This document shows positions 9,458 to 17,059 of a DNA stretch of 64,000 nucleotides, in pieces. A program made the translations under genes and the position numbers. The notes under the pieces were generated by a model. That model did not search any database. It was not told the DNA's origin and saw only the letters and a list, made by a program, of their open reading frames with translations. The stretch is taken from assembly GCA_963695975.1 (NCBI GenBank), contig CAVOIB010000002.1, positions 62,001 to 126,000 on the forward strand, written 5' to 3'. Source of the stretch: JBBQVZ01 sp963695975 (lineage in GTDB: Bacteria > Actinomycetota > UBA4738 > HRBIN12). Each line of letters begins with the position of its first letter. Positions within the stretch are counted from its first letter, which is position 1.

Positions 9458-10789
9458 GTGGCATCCGGGCGACGCCTCGCTGTGCTGGTCGTCGCGTTGG
9501 CGCTGGTCGGAGCGCCGGCGGTCCTGTTGCGCGCGTTCTGCGTGGGCGAGAGCTGCACGCAGAACCAGGCGGCTGCGTCGGCGGCCGTTCCCTTCTGTCC
9601 ACTCCCAGCTTCACTGAGGCAACAGATCGTCGCAGGGTACCGGCAGGGACGTTCGCCGGACGTGATGGGCGCGACCGCCTCGATCCCGGTGATCGGTGGG
9701 AGCGACCCGACGGTTGCAGACGTCGGTTGGCCCGCCTCGCCGTACACGCTCGACCTCAACCGCGTCCCGATCGCGTTCTTCGGGACCGGCGTGCGGGCGG
9801 GACCGCTGCCGGGGGGCACCGGGGTCGATCAGATCGCCCCCACGATCGCGCGCCTGATCGGTTACGCGCGGCCGCACCCAGAGGTGCGAAGCGGGACGGC
9901 GCTCCCCGACGCGGTCGACGCCGGAGCCGCGCCACGGCTCGTCGTCGAGATCGCGTGGTCGGGAGCGGGAAGCGACGCGTTCACGCAGGTCAGCACGCCG
10001 TGGACGGTTCATCACCTCGCGGGAGGCGCAGACGTCGCGTCGACGCTCCGAGCGACGACGGGCTCCCTGCCCGCGGATCCGGCGGCGGTGTTGACCACGA
10101 TCGGGACCGGGGGCCTCCCCTCTCAGCACGGGATCACCGGAACCCTGCTCCGGGGATCCGATGGCGTGGCGGTGCGCGCATGGACCGGCGATGCGCCGAT
10201 CTCCGTCATCGGGACCCTGGCTGACGACTGGGATCACGCTCAAGGGCAACGCGCGCGCATCGGGCTCGTCGCTCCCGACATCACCGACCGTGGCTTGATC
10301 GGTGGCACCTGGTACCTCGATCGGGACCGCGACGACCTGGAACTGGGAAGGAGGGATCCCGTGCTCGCAGTCAGACAGCTCCTGGCTTCGGACTACGGGA
10401 GCGACTCGATCACGGACATCCTCGCCGTCGTCCTGAACGGCCCCGCGCAACGGATGGATTCGGCAACGAGCACGATCGTCGCGTCCGTGGAACGGGCCGT
10501 CCCCGACTCCACGTTCGTGCTGACGGCGACCGGCCCCACCTACGCGGCCGCCGCGACCGGTACGACAGCGACCTCGTTGATGCGCCGCATCAACGCCGAG
10601 CTCGGTGCCGCAGTGATCGCGGCGGCGACACCCGGCGGGTACTTCTTGGATACCGCGGCGATGGCGGCGAACGACATCACATCCGACGACGTGGTCAGGC
10701 AGATGGACGCATCGACGGGCGCCGACGGCGTCCCGCTGTTCGCCGATGCCTATCCGGGGTTCGCCGTGTCGTTCTCGAGGTACTGCTGA
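9458..10789 (+). CDS. Alkaline-phosphatase-superfamily paralogue, probably catalytically inactive
   Basis: 443 aa from a GTG at 9458, with an N-terminal hydrophobic stretch (LAVLVVALALVGAPAVLL) that should be a signal or anchor. It shares its layout with the divergent neighbour: a segment FFGTGVRAGPL plus APTIARLIG comes first, then the core with LTTIGTGGLPSQHGI, which resembles the nucleophile region. Metal-ligand positions look lost: the first-strand aspartate region reads IAWSGAGSD, no D-x3-H is seen, and the late ADHG has become TATGP. It may be a pseudo-enzyme partner of the active paralogue. The stop overlaps the ATG of the permease gene by one base (TGATG). Confidence 0.6.
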   Translation: MASGRRLAVLVVALALVGAPAVLLRAFCVGESCTQNQAAASAAVPFCPLPASLRQQIVAGYRQGRSPDVMGATASIPVIGGSDPTVADVGWPASPYTLDLNRVPIAFFGTGVRAGPLPGGTGVDQIAPTIARLIGYARPHPEVRSGTALPDAVDAGAAPRLVVEIAWSGAGSDAFTQVSTPWTVHHLAGGADVASTLRATTGSLPADPAAVLTTIGTGGLPSQHGITGTLLRGSDGVAVRAWTGDAPISVIGTLADDWDHAQGQRARIGLVAPDITDRGLIGGTWYLDRDRDDLELGRRDPVLAVRQLLASDYGSDSITDILAVVLNGPAQRMDSATSTIVASVERAVPDSTFVLTATGPTYAAAATGTTATSLMRRINAELGAAVIAAATPGGYFLDTAAMAANDITSDDVVRQMDASTGADGVPLFADAYPGFAVSFSRYC

Positions 10790-11805
10790 TGGCCGTCGAC
10801 ATCGTGCGTCCACGGGTCTCGCCCCCGCAGATGGGTTCGTCGCGCCGAAACGTCGTCGTGGTCGTCGGCGGACTCATCGCCGTGGCGATCGCCATCCGGA
10901 TCGGCGACCCGGAAGGCGTCGCCTGGCTCCAGAACTTCTTCATCGTCTTCGGATCGCTGCTCGTCGAGGCGATGCCCTTCGTGCTCCTCGGGGCGTTCGT
11001 CTCCGCAGCGATCGAGGTCTTCGTCCCGACCTCCACGTTCGCGAAGCTCGGACACCTCCCGCGCCCGCTGCAGCTCCCGGCGGCCGCCCTGGCCGGAGTC
11101 GCGTTCCCCGTGTGCGAATGCGGATCCGTGCCGGTCGCCCGACGGCTCGCCCAGAAGGGCCTCGCTCCGTCCGCCGCCGTGACGTTCATGCTCGCGGCTC
11201 CGATCTTGAACCCGGTCGTGGTCGCGTCGACCTATGTGGCGTACCGCGGACACGACTCGCTGTGGATCATGGTGATCGGGCGGATGGTGCTCGGGTTCCT
11301 GGTCGCCGTCGCCGTCGGATGGGTCGTCGGGGCGACGCGCAAGGAGGACCTGCTGCGTCCCAGGCCGGACGATGATGACCTCGACGACTTCGAAGTGGAC
11401 GAACCGCGTTGGGCACGGTTCTCGTCGCACCTGACGGGCGACTTCCTGTTCATGGGCCGATTCCTCGTGCTCGGCGCCGCGATCGCGGCCGCGGTCCAAA
11501 CGTTCGTGCCCGAGGCCATCGTTGGACGGGTCGCGAACCTCCCGATCCTGTCGCTCGTGGCGATGATGGGACTCGCGTTCCTGATGTCGCTCTGCTCGGA
11601 ATCGGACGCGTTCGTGGCAGCGTCGTTCACGCAGTTCGGACCGGCGGCGCAGCTCGCCTTCCTGGTGTCGGGGCCGATGATCGACCTGAAGCTCGGAGCG
11701 CTCTATGCGGGCACGTACAGCAAGGGCTTCCTGCGCACCGTTGTCGTCGTCGTGTTCACCGTGACGCTGGTGGGGACGCTCTGGATCCAGGTGGTGTTCG
11801 GATGA
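10789..11805 (+). CDS. Permease of the UPF0718 / DUF318 (PF03773) family
   Basis: 338 aa with about eight TM helices in two blocks split by an acidic loop (about residues 190-205, rich in Asp). The family signature is strong: FPVCECGSVP followed by AAVTFMLAAPILNP, and in the second half a matching LMSLCSESDAF. These cysteine-containing half-motifs are the hallmark of the PF03773 permeases, some of which are linked to metal or thiol export. It is coupled to the next gene by an ATGA overlap. The next gene encodes the TIGR03943 partner that usually accompanies this permease. The zinc regulator zur lies 4 bases beyond that pair, so a metal role is plausible but unproven. Confidence 0.85.
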   Translation: MAVDIVRPRVSPPQMGSSRRNVVVVVGGLIAVAIAIRIGDPEGVAWLQNFFIVFGSLLVEAMPFVLLGAFVSAAIEVFVPTSTFAKLGHLPRPLQLPAAALAGVAFPVCECGSVPVARRLAQKGLAPSAAVTFMLAAPILNPVVVASTYVAYRGHDSLWIMVIGRMVLGFLVAVAVGWVVGATRKEDLLRPRPDDDDLDDFEVDEPRWARFSSHLTGDFLFMGRFLVLGAAIAAAVQTFVPEAIVGRVANLPILSLVAMMGLAFLMSLCSESDAFVAASFTQFGPAAQLAFLVSGPMIDLKLGALYAGTYSKGFLRTVVVVVFTVTLVGTLWIQVVFG

Positions 11806-12509
11806 CGCGGAGCTGGAGCCCAACGCGCGTCGGAGCCGGGATCCTCCTGGGCGCGTGGGCGATCCTGTTCTGGTTCCTGCTGCTGACCGGGCGATGGTCG
11901 CTGTACCTGTCGACGCGCACGTTCTGGGTCGTGCCCACAGGCGCGATCCTGCTGACGATCGCCGCGATCGGCAGGCTCCGGAGCGCTCGCGTCGAACGGC
12001 CAGAACCGTTGCCCACGAAAACCTCTTGGATGTTCGGCGTGATCGCGCTCCCCGTCGTGCTGATCCTTGCGCTGCCACCGGCGACGCTCTCGGGGTACGC
12101 GCTCGGGCGCCGCTCGGGCTTCGTCGGCTCCGGCGTGAGCGTGTCCGCGGACGACATCGCTTCGGGCCAGCTCTCGTTCATCGACATCGCTGCGGCGCAA
12201 TCCTCGAAGGAGGGGATGGTGGCGCTCCGCGCCCGCGCCGGGGAGCAGGTGACGCTCGAGGGCTTCGTCTGGCGTGAGCCGGGGCTAGCTGCGGACGAGA
12301 TCCTGCTGACTCGCTACGTCGTGACGTGCTGCGTCGCCGATGCGACGAGCGCGCAGGTCCGTGTGGTGAACGTTCCCCCCGGCCGGTTCCAGCCCGACGA
12401 CTGGGTCGGTGTGACGGGGCGGATCTACCCGCTCGGGAGCGAGATCCTGGTCGACGCGAGCGCCGTGGCCGGTATCCCGCAGCCGAGCCACCCGTACCTC
12501 ACCCCGTGA
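11802..12509 (+). CDS. TIGR03943-family permease subunit
   Basis: 235 aa, starting at an ATG that overlaps the stop of the permease gene. There are three or four N-terminal TM helices (about residues 10-110), then a soluble beta-rich domain with a vicinal CC in RYVVTCCVADA, typical of TIGR03943/DUF1980 proteins, which form a two-component membrane system with UPF0718 permeases. Much longer in-frame extensions upstream run over the permease gene and are discarded. The gene ends tail to tail with zur. The transported substrate is not known from sequence. Confidence 0.85.
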   Translation: MTRSWSPTRVGAGILLGAWAILFWFLLLTGRWSLYLSTRTFWVVPTGAILLTIAAIGRLRSARVERPEPLPTKTSWMFGVIALPVVLILALPPATLSGYALGRRSGFVGSGVSVSADDIASGQLSFIDIAAAQSSKEGMVALRARAGEQVTLEGFVWREPGLAADEILLTRYVVTCCVADATSAQVRVVNVPPGRFQPDDWVGVTGRIYPLGSEILVDASAVAGIPQPSHPYLTP

Positions 12510-12512
12510 CGG

Positions 12513-12959
12513 TCACGCACAATCGCCGCACGTCCCGATCAGGTCGAGTCGGTGGTCGACGTCAGCGAATCCCGCGCGCCTCGCCAACCGGTCGAGTGTG
12601 CGATCGAGCGTTCCCTCGAGGTCGGAAGGGACGGTCACATCTTCGACCCGACCACAACGAGAGCAGATCAGATGGTGGTGATGGTTCGTAAGCTCCTCGG
12701 CGAGCTCGTAGCGCGCGAACTCCCCCTCGGTGATCACCCGACGCACCACCCCGGCCTGCTCGAGCACGGCGAGGTTCCGGTACGCCGAACTCTGCGGCGG
12801 CGCCGACCGGGCGGAGACCACGTCGGTCATCGAGACCGGCTTTCCCGCCCGGCGAAGGGTGTCGACGAGCGCACGGCGTTTCGGCGTGTACCGCTGTCCA
12901 ACTGCGTGCAAGCGCGCCTCGACGGTCATGTGGAGATCGGTCGCCACCTCGGGCATCAT
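12513..12959 (-). CDS. zur: Zinc uptake regulator, Fur family (Zur)
   Basis: 148 aa. The N-terminal winged helix (about residues 18-85) starts with RYTPKRRALVDTL. The C-terminal part has the metal-binding landmarks of the Fur family: NHHHHLICSRCG, then CGDC near the end, giving two CxxC pairs for structural zinc. As last gene of the znuACB operon it should repress that operon when zinc is sufficient. The start at 12959 forms an ATGA overlap with the stop of znuB; a second ATG follows directly. Fur itself is excluded mainly by the operon context. Confidence 0.88.
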   Translation of the reverse strand: MMPEVATDLHMTVEARLHAVGQRYTPKRRALVDTLRRAGKPVSMTDVVSARSAPPQSSAYRNLAVLEQAGVVRRVITEGEFARYELAEELTNHHHHLICSRCGRVEDVTVPSDLEGTLDRTLDRLARRAGFADVDHRLDLIGTCGDCA

Positions 12960-13792
12960 ACGTCCGCCGATTCGGCCGTCGGCAGCCGCGGCAACACCCC
13001 GCGCCGAACGACGGCGATCACGGCGAACACGCCCGCCGCGATGAGCACGATCGTCCCGCCAGGCGCGAGTCCCCACACTCGGGACGCGGCCAGCCCAGCG
13101 ATCACCGAACCCACGCTCACCGCGATCGACCATCGGAGCGTGGAGCGGAACGACCGGCCGAGCAGTTGGCCACTCGCCACCGGCAACACCATCAGGGCGG
13201 CGATCAGCAGGATGCCGACGATCCGCATGGCCGCCACGACGGCGACGGCCGTCAGCACCGCGAGCACGCTGTTCACGAACCCGACCGGGAGCCCCGCCAC
13301 GCGCGACCACTCCTCGTCGGTCACGACGGCGAACAGTACGCGCCGGAGCACCAACATCGCGAGCACGATCACCGCGCCGAGCGTCAAGATCACAGCGAGC
13401 TCGCTGTCGTTCACGGTGAGCGGCTGGCCGAAGAGGTACGTCAGCAGGCTCGCGTTCAACCCGCCGCCGAGGCTGACCAGGACGACGCCGAGCGCGATGC
13501 CCGAGTAGAAGAAGAGCGCAAGGGCCAGATCCCCGCTCGCCTTCCGACGTGACCGAAGCCATTCGACGCCGAGGGCTCCGCCGATCGCGAACGCGAGGGC
13601 CGCCCAGACCGGCCAGACGCCCAACAGGAGTCCGGCGCCCACGCCCGCGAACGCGACATGACCGATCCCGTCGCCGATCAACGACATCCGCTTCTGCACC
13701 AGGAACGTCCCGATCATGGGGGCGAACACCCCGACCGCGATCCCGGCCACGAGCGCGCGTTGCATGAAGCCGAGCTCGAACGGGTAGGGCAT
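12956..13792 (-). CDS. znuB: Zinc ABC transporter permease ZnuB
   Basis: 278 aa, with eight or nine hydrophobic segments of the ABC-3 family (manganese/zinc-type permeases). Recognisable elements are GTFLVQKRMSLIGDGIGH near the N-terminus, typical of ZnuB/MntB proteins, and a late conserved helix around GQLLG. It forms the membrane channel for Zn2+ together with ZnuC and ZnuA. Its ATG overlaps the stop of znuC by one base (TGATG), and its stop overlaps the start of zur, so the order is znuA-znuC-znuB-zur, all coupled. Confidence 0.92.
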   Translation of the reverse strand: MPYPFELGFMQRALVAGIAVGVFAPMIGTFLVQKRMSLIGDGIGHVAFAGVGAGLLLGVWPVWAALAFAIGGALGVEWLRSRRKASGDLALALFFYSGIALGVVLVSLGGGLNASLLTYLFGQPLTVNDSELAVILTLGAVIVLAMLVLRRVLFAVVTDEEWSRVAGLPVGFVNSVLAVLTAVAVVAAMRIVGILLIAALMVLPVASGQLLGRSFRSTLRWSIAVSVGSVIAGLAASRVWGLAPGGTIVLIAAGVFAVIAVVRRGVLPRLPTAESADV

Positions 13793-14577
13793 CAGCGAAG
13801 ACCCTCGAGCCAGAGTGGCAGGTCCTCACGGTGCACTCCCAAGCTCACGCCCTCCGCGGTGAGGCGGGAGGGCGGGCCGTCGAAGAGCACCGACCCCTTC
13901 AACACGACGACGCGGTCCACGTCTTGCGCCACCGCCGACAGCTCGTGCGAGACCAAGAGCACACCGGCTCCATGGTCGTTCACCAGATGGACGAGCGATT
14001 CTCGGAACCGTCGCTGGGACTCCGCATCGATGCCCGCGATCGGCTCGTCGAGCACGAGGAGGTCGGGCTCGCTCGCGAACGCTCGCGCGATGAATGCCCG
14101 CTGCTGCTGTCCGCCGGAAAGCTCGTTCACCGGGCGATGGGCGAACTCCGCCAGCCCGACGGATTCGAGGGCGTGAAGCGCCGCCGCTCGGTCGTCCTGG
14201 CTGAGCGGGCGCCACCATCCTCGGCGCGCGAGCCGGCCCGTCGCGACGATCTCCTCGACCGTCGCGGGAACCTCCGAGCCGAGAACCGGACGTTGCGGCA
14301 CGTACCCGAGGCGCCATCGCTCCCGCAGGCTCCTCGGCGGGACGCCGAACAACCGAACCTGGCCCTCCCCGGGAGCCAGCGACCCCAGCAAGATCTTCAG
14401 GAGGGTGGATTTCCCCGAGCCGTTCGGTCCGACGAGCGCGACGAACTCTCGAGGGCGCACACTGATACTGACGCGATCGAGGACGGCCGTCCTTGCGTAC
14501 GCGAACGAGACGCCACTCGCCTCCAACAGGGGCGTGACATCGGAACTGCTCGCGAGCTCACTCTCAGGAGCAGCCAA
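13792..14577 (-). CDS. znuC: Zinc ABC transporter ATP-binding protein ZnuC
   Basis: About 261 aa with Walker A GPNGSGKST, Q-loop region YVPQRP, signature LSGGQQQR and Walker B LLVLDEPIAGID, so a complete ABC ATPase. The start is uncertain. A TTG at 14577 has a GAGGTGG ribosome-binding site six bases upstream and overlaps the end of znuA by 14 bases; ATGs at 14622 and 14640 would extend further into znuA and look less natural. It energises Zn2+ uptake through ZnuB. Confidence 0.88.
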   Translation of the reverse strand: MAAPESELASSSDVTPLLEASGVSFAYARTAVLDRVSISVRPREFVALVGPNGSGKSTLLKILLGSLAPGEGQVRLFGVPPRSLRERWRLGYVPQRPVLGSEVPATVEEIVATGRLARRGWWRPLSQDDRAAALHALESVGLAEFAHRPVNELSGGQQQRAFIARAFASEPDLLVLDEPIAGIDAESQRRFRESLVHLVNDHGAGVLLVSHELSAVAQDVDRVVVLKGSVLFDGPPSRLTAEGVSLGVHREDLPLWLEGLR

Positions 14578-15469
14578 GGGCCACCTCGAGCGTCGCGAGG
14601 TTCTGGCGCATCTGCGAGCCATAGTCGTCGCCCGCAGCAACCTCTGCCTCCGTCAGCCCTTCGAGCGTGTGGAGCACGGCGGTCCGCACGCCCGCCTCGT
14701 CCGCGAGCGTCAGGGCGACCTTGGGAGAGACCAGGTCTTCCGTGAAGATCGTCGTCACCCCCTGTTGCTCGACCAGGTCTCGGAGTTGTGCGAGTCGTTG
14801 CGCGCTCGGCTCCGCGTCCGGCGCGAGACCGCTGATCGCCTGCTGCGTCAGCCCGTACTCGCTCGCCAAGTAGCCGAACGCGGCATGGTTCGTCACGATC
14901 AGCGTCTGATGACAATCCGCCAACCCGACCCGGTAGGCCCGGTCGAGCGACGAAACCCCCTTCACGAAAGCTGCGGCGTTCAGTCTGAACGTCGCCGCGT
15001 GGTCGGGAGCGGCGCGTACGAGCGCGTCTCTGATCTCATCGATCATCTGCACGTAGAGCACCGGGTCGAGCCAGACATGTGGATCAACGGAGAGACCTGC
15101 TTCGCTTCCCTCTGGGGGGACGACGGTCGGCATCGAGGCCAGGAGATCGAGGGTCATGCCTTCGGCATCTCCGGTCGCGTCCTGCACCGCTGGTTGGAAT
15201 CCTTCCCCCAGGTACAGGACGACGTCGGCCGTCGCGATCGCCTCCACCTGATCGGGTGAGAGCTCCAGATCGTGGGGTTCCACGCCCGGCGACGTCAGGT
15301 TCGTAACGTTCACGAGATCGCCACCGATGCGCTCCGCCGCCTCTTGAACGGGATAGAAGGCCGCGACCACGTCGAGACGACCTGGCTCGCCACCGGAGCC
15401 GGCCGACCGACACGCCACCCCCCCAGTCACAAGAGCCGTGATAAGAACAATAGTAAGAATCGCTCTCAT
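14564..15469 (-). CDS. znuA: Zinc-binding lipoprotein ZnuA
   Basis: 301 aa from the ATG at 15469. There is a short signal sequence ending in a lipobox (LVTGGVAC), so this is a membrane-anchored lipoprotein on the outer face. Metal-binding histidines of the cluster A-I family are visible in EPHDLEL, DPHVWLDP and VTNHAAFGY, plus a late acidic site (FTEDL). The His-rich loop seen in some ZnuA proteins is absent. Zinc is inferred from the zur gene in the operon; manganese is an alternative. The promoter just upstream places the transcription start at or one base before the ATG. Confidence 0.9.
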   Translation of the reverse strand: MRAILTIVLITALVTGGVACRSAGSGGEPGRLDVVAAFYPVQEAAERIGGDLVNVTNLTSPGVEPHDLELSPDQVEAIATADVVLYLGEGFQPAVQDATGDAEGMTLDLLASMPTVVPPEGSEAGLSVDPHVWLDPVLYVQMIDEIRDALVRAAPDHAATFRLNAAAFVKGVSSLDRAYRVGLADCHQTLIVTNHAAFGYLASEYGLTQQAISGLAPDAEPSAQRLAQLRDLVEQQGVTTIFTEDLVSPKVALTLADEAGVRTAVLHTLEGLTEAEVAAGDDYGSQMRQNLATLEVALGCS

Positions 15470-15505
15470 TATTGAAAAAGTAGTGGCCGGCCGATCTACT
15501 GTCAA
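15448..15505 (-). promoter_or_regulatory. znuA promoter with an imperfect dyad over the start codon (candidate Zur operator)
   Basis: On the minus strand a TTGACA -35 box (15500-15505) and a TACTTT -10 box (15477-15482) are separated by exactly 17 bases. The predicted transcription start falls at 15469-15470, that is, at the A of the znuA ATG, so the mRNA should be leaderless. A 27-base imperfect inverted repeat (15448-15474, outer arms CAATA and TATTG) covers that start. It is a good place for Zur to block initiation, but it is not a textbook Zur box, so the operator role is inferred. Confidence 0.6.
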
Positions 15506-15531
15506 ACGCAGGGTGGCTAGTCTGAGATGAA

Positions 15532-16422
15532 CTAGGCTCGCGGGAGACGAACGCGCCCGCTCGCCATCCGTTGAACCAAGCCATCCCGCTCGAGCCCGTC
15601 GACCGCGAGCGCGACACGTTCGACCGACTCCCCCAGCGCGGTGGCCACCGCGCCAACATCGGCCGCCCGGTTCCGTTCGAGCAACTCGCGAAGGAGCGCG
15701 CCTCGGAGCTGTCGCATCGAACCTTCGAACGCCGGCTGACGCCGGCTGGACGGACGACCTGGCCGACCGTCCGCACGGAAGCAGCAGGCCGGCGCCAACG
15801 GACAGACGTCACAGCGGGGGACGCGCCGACAAACCTCCCGACCGAGGTTCATGACGGCCTGGTTCCAGTCTCCAGGCGCACCATCGTCGAGCCACGCTTG
15901 CGCTGACGCCGCGATCGTGGCGTGCGACATCTCGCCCTGCTCGGTTCCCAGGGTCAGCCGAGCCATCACCCTTCGGACGTTCGTGTCGACCGCCGCAACC
16001 GGTGCACCGAACGCGATCGACGCCACCGCCGCGGCGGTGTACGGGCCGACCCCGGGGAGCGATAGCAGCGACGGTAGATCGCGGGGGACCTTCCCGCCGT
16101 GCTTCTCAACGATCACCTGGCTCGCGCGATGGAGGGCCACCGCCCGACGGTTGTACCCGAGCCCGCTCCACGCACGGATCACGTCGGCGCCCGACGAACG
16201 GGCGAGTGTCGCCGCGTCCGGGAAGCGATCGAGGAACCGCGGGAACGCCTCGGCCACGCGCGACGCCTGGGTCTGTTGGAGCATCACCTCCGAGACGAGC
16301 ACCGCGTACGGCTCACCTTCGATCCGCCGCCACGGGTAGTTGGGTCCGTTCGTGCGGAACCACGCGAGCAAAGCTTCCCGAGCGCGGAGGCGAACGCTAC
16401 GCTCGACGGAGGAGGGGGCCAT
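15532..16422 (-). CDS. mutY: A/G-specific adenine glycosylase MutY (short form)
   Basis: 296 aa. It removes adenine mispaired with 8-oxoguanine. Helix-hairpin-helix glycosylase core: the catalytic Glu region reads EVMLQQTQ, the HhH segment LPGVGPYTAAA, and the catalytic Asp lies in VDTNVRR. A four-cysteine Fe-S loop follows (C-x6-C-x2-C-x5-C in CRRVPRCDVCPLAPAC). The NUDIX-like C-terminal domain of classical MutY is missing; in its place is a short winged-helix-like tail (about residues 235-296). The chosen ATG at 16422 overlaps the start codon of the divergent CBS gene; upstream in-frame starts add an implausible 52-residue extension. Confidence 0.85.
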   Translation of the reverse strand: MAPSSVERSVRLRAREALLAWFRTNGPNYPWRRIEGEPYAVLVSEVMLQQTQASRVAEAFPRFLDRFPDAATLARSSGADVIRAWSGLGYNRRAVALHRASQVIVEKHGGKVPRDLPSLLSLPGVGPYTAAAVASIAFGAPVAAVDTNVRRVMARLTLGTEQGEMSHATIAASAQAWLDDGAPGDWNQAVMNLGREVCRRVPRCDVCPLAPACCFRADGRPGRPSSRRQPAFEGSMRQLRGALLRELLERNRAADVGAVATALGESVERVALAVDGLERDGLVQRMASGRVRLPRA

Positions 16423-16786
16423 GACCACGATCCGGGACGTCATGAGCACAGAGCTGGTGTCCGTCGAACCGGGCGCGACGATCGCCGAGGCCGCCACGGT
16501 GATGGGAACGCGCAAGGTCGGAGCCGCGCTGGTCATGGAAGCAGAGCGGCTGGCCGGGATCTTCACGGAGCGCGACATCCTTCGCGCCCTCGCGTCGGAC
16601 TTCGACGCCGCGGGTCACCTGGTCTCGCACTGGATGACGACGGGTCCCACGACGCTCCCGCCTGACGCCGACCCCGCTCACGCGCTCGCGCTCATGCTGG
16701 ACCTCGGCTTCCGTCACGTTCCTATCGTTGACGGCGACCTGGTGGTCGGCATCGTGTCGATGCGCGACGTGACGCCCCGCGACTGA
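16421..16786 (+). CDS. Small protein with two CBS domains
   Basis: 121 aa made almost only of a Bateman pair: the first CBS motif begins VRDVMSTELVSVEPGATI in style (here IRDVMSTELVSVEP), the second begins about residue 68 (VSHWMTTGPTTLPPD) and ends IVSMRDV. Such stand-alone modules bind adenosyl ligands (AMP, ATP or SAM) and regulate partners. A strong GGAGG site lies just upstream of the ATG at 16421, inside the first codons of the divergent mutY gene. No partner is evident from context. Confidence 0.88.
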   Translation: MTTIRDVMSTELVSVEPGATIAEAATVMGTRKVGAALVMEAERLAGIFTERDILRALASDFDAAGHLVSHWMTTGPTTLPPDADPAHALALMLDLGFRHVPIVDGDLVVGIVSMRDVTPRD

Positions 16787-16801
16787 CACACGCCGGCCGA
16801 C

Positions 16802-16987
16802 CTAGAAGCCCGCCTTCGACTCCTTCGACGGCATCGTGTCTGCCGCCTCCTTGAGGGCTCTGTGGATCTCGCGGAACACGTCGCCCACGTAGGACGCCGG
16901 CTGGGTGCCGCCCGCGGTTCCGCGCACCGCCGACGCTGTCACCTCGACGGCCTTCTCGAACACCATCCAATCGGTCTCACGCGACAT
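16802..16987 (-). CDS. Small conserved hypothetical protein
   Basis: 61 aa from the ATG at 16987 (MSRETDWMVF), which has GGAGG five bases upstream. An ATG at 16999 would add four residues but has a more crowded ribosome-binding site. The product is soluble and mostly helical, with no signal peptide and no recognised motif. It ends in a charged tail (PSKESKAGF). It lies between the CBS gene and the glutaryl-CoA dehydrogenase gene. Coding is supported by its ribosome-binding site and GC-rich third positions, but the function is unknown. Confidence 0.55.
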   Translation of the reverse strand: MSRETDWMVFEKAVEVTASAVRGTAGGTQPASYVGDVFREIHRALKEAADTMPSKESKAGF

Positions 16988-17059
16988 CTGAACCTCCATC
17001 GGACTCCTTCGAGTAAGGAATGCGTCGACAGGCTACCTGAGCCTCCCGAGAACGCAGCC

